Assembly (NCBI RefSeq): GCF_900103125.1
Contig: NZ_FNJV01000005.1
Span: 124,001-188,000 of the forward strand
DNA: 64,000 nt
Source: Mucilaginibacter sp. OK268
GTDB taxonomy: Bacteria; Bacteroidota; Bacteroidia; Sphingobacteriales; Sphingobacteriaceae
Direction: 5' to 3'
Numbering within the stretch: position 1 is the first letter of the stretch; the number at the start of each line of letters is the position of its first letter. Positions 63,592 through 64,000 of this stretch are shown here, piece by piece. The notes under the pieces are model-generated. The model was not told where the DNA came from. It searched no databases and saw only the letters and a program-made list of their open reading frames with translations. A program made the translations under genes and the position numbers.

Positions 63592-64000
63592 ATGATCACC
63601 TTAGTTCTGGACACCAATATTTGGATTTATTTGACCAAAGAGATTTTTCATGAGCTTTGGACAAAACTTAAAGAAGAAAAGGAAAAAGAGGGATACACCG
63701 TTTTGGTCAATGATATAATATTGCTGGAGTGGGAAAGAAACAAAGCAAAAACAATCTCCAATCTGGCAGACAGCATTAAAACTGAGTATCAGTCAGCAAA
63801 AAATCTTGCTAAATTTCTAACTGGGGATGCCAAAAATAAATTTGAAGAAAGTATTGCTAACTATAAAGATGAGGCAAAACGTATCCAAATGGCGACGGAA
63901 AGAGTTGAGGAAGTTGAGCAATTTATGCGTAATTGTAAGCTGATTGAAGTAACCGAAGCTCAAAAGTTGTTTATTGCTAACTTGGCTATGAAAAAGGAAC
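63592..64000 (+). CDS. PIN-domain protein, DUF4935-like (3' truncated)
   Basis: The frame is open to the window end, giving at least 136 residues. It starts MITLVLDTNIWIYLTKE, the first Asp (D7) of a PIN nuclease site, and a likely second acidic site follows in DIILLEWERNK. A long helical, Lys/Glu-rich insert follows. This layout suits DUF4935-type PIN proteins, RNA-cleaving enzymes sometimes found in conflict systems. The rest of the active site lies outside the window. Confidence 0.7.
   Translation, partial: MITLVLDTNIWIYLTKEIFHELWTKLKEEKEKEGYTVLVNDIILLEWERNKAKTISNLADSIKTEYQSAKNLAKFLTGDAKNKFEESIANYKDEAKRIQMATERVEEVEQFMRNCKLIEVTEAQKLFIANLAMKKE

Overview
The window is a stretch of chromosome from a member of Bacteroidota, most likely a Sphingobacteriaceae such as Mucilaginibacter or Pedobacter. 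The reasons are a SusC/SusD pair, several glycan hydrolases with lipoprotein or Sec signals, many families typical of this phylum, promoter -7 boxes of the form TAnnTTTG, and a GCGTCATTGCGAGG hairpin repeat of a kind common in this phylum. No rRNA, tRNA, CRISPR array or complete transposon was seen. The genus is an inference.

Layout. 1-2097 is the 3' part of a transglutaminase-like membrane protein. 2549-12577 is a signalling and envelope block: an HD-domain/PycTM (Pycsar effector-like) fusion, polyphosphate kinase, a beta-propeller lipoprotein, a PAP2 phosphatase, a large GAF protein, and an outer-membrane barrel whose periplasmic part carries FAM20-like kinase motifs. A DisA_N-like (diadenylate cyclase-like) protein faces this block across a perfect 30-bp hairpin repeat. 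14055-17413 holds a Crp/Fnr regulator with an MFS transporter, an SDR oxidoreductase and a DinB protein. 17605-24314 is a TetR-controlled RND efflux operon with a visible operator array. 24643-28902 carries GH20 and GH9 glycosidases. 29300-39820 is a mixed region of small enzymes, alpha/beta hydrolases, a LysR regulator, an M1 aminopeptidase, a DHA2 exporter and an amidase, spaced by strong bidirectional terminators.

39864-49455 is a polysaccharide utilization locus. GH127 and GH146 beta-L-arabinofuranosidases read leftward and a SusC/SusD pair reads rightward, which suggests uptake and breakdown of arabinofuranose-rich glycans. 49901-57643 looks like a hydroxyproline catabolic operon: a DapA-family deaminase, a 4-hydroxyproline epimerase and an FAD oxidase, followed by an AraC regulator, a DUF885 peptidase and an APC amino-acid transporter. 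Arabinofuranose and hydroxyproline are the two signature constituents of plant extensins and arabinogalactan proteins, so the two loci may together serve plant cell-wall glycoprotein use. Two more glycan-active genes follow (57839-62072). The right end, from 62 kb, is AT-rich with small unknown genes and a PIN-domain protein, and looks like the edge of an accessory region.

The most unusual non-coding signal is an intergenic element of about 260 bp present twice, at 2190-2448 and 49504-49770. Each copy has a TAnnTTTG box, a strong hairpin 7 nt downstream of it, a 35-nt identical core, and 10-bp-phased GTTAAAA repeats. Each copy lies 100-130 bp upstream of an unrelated gene.
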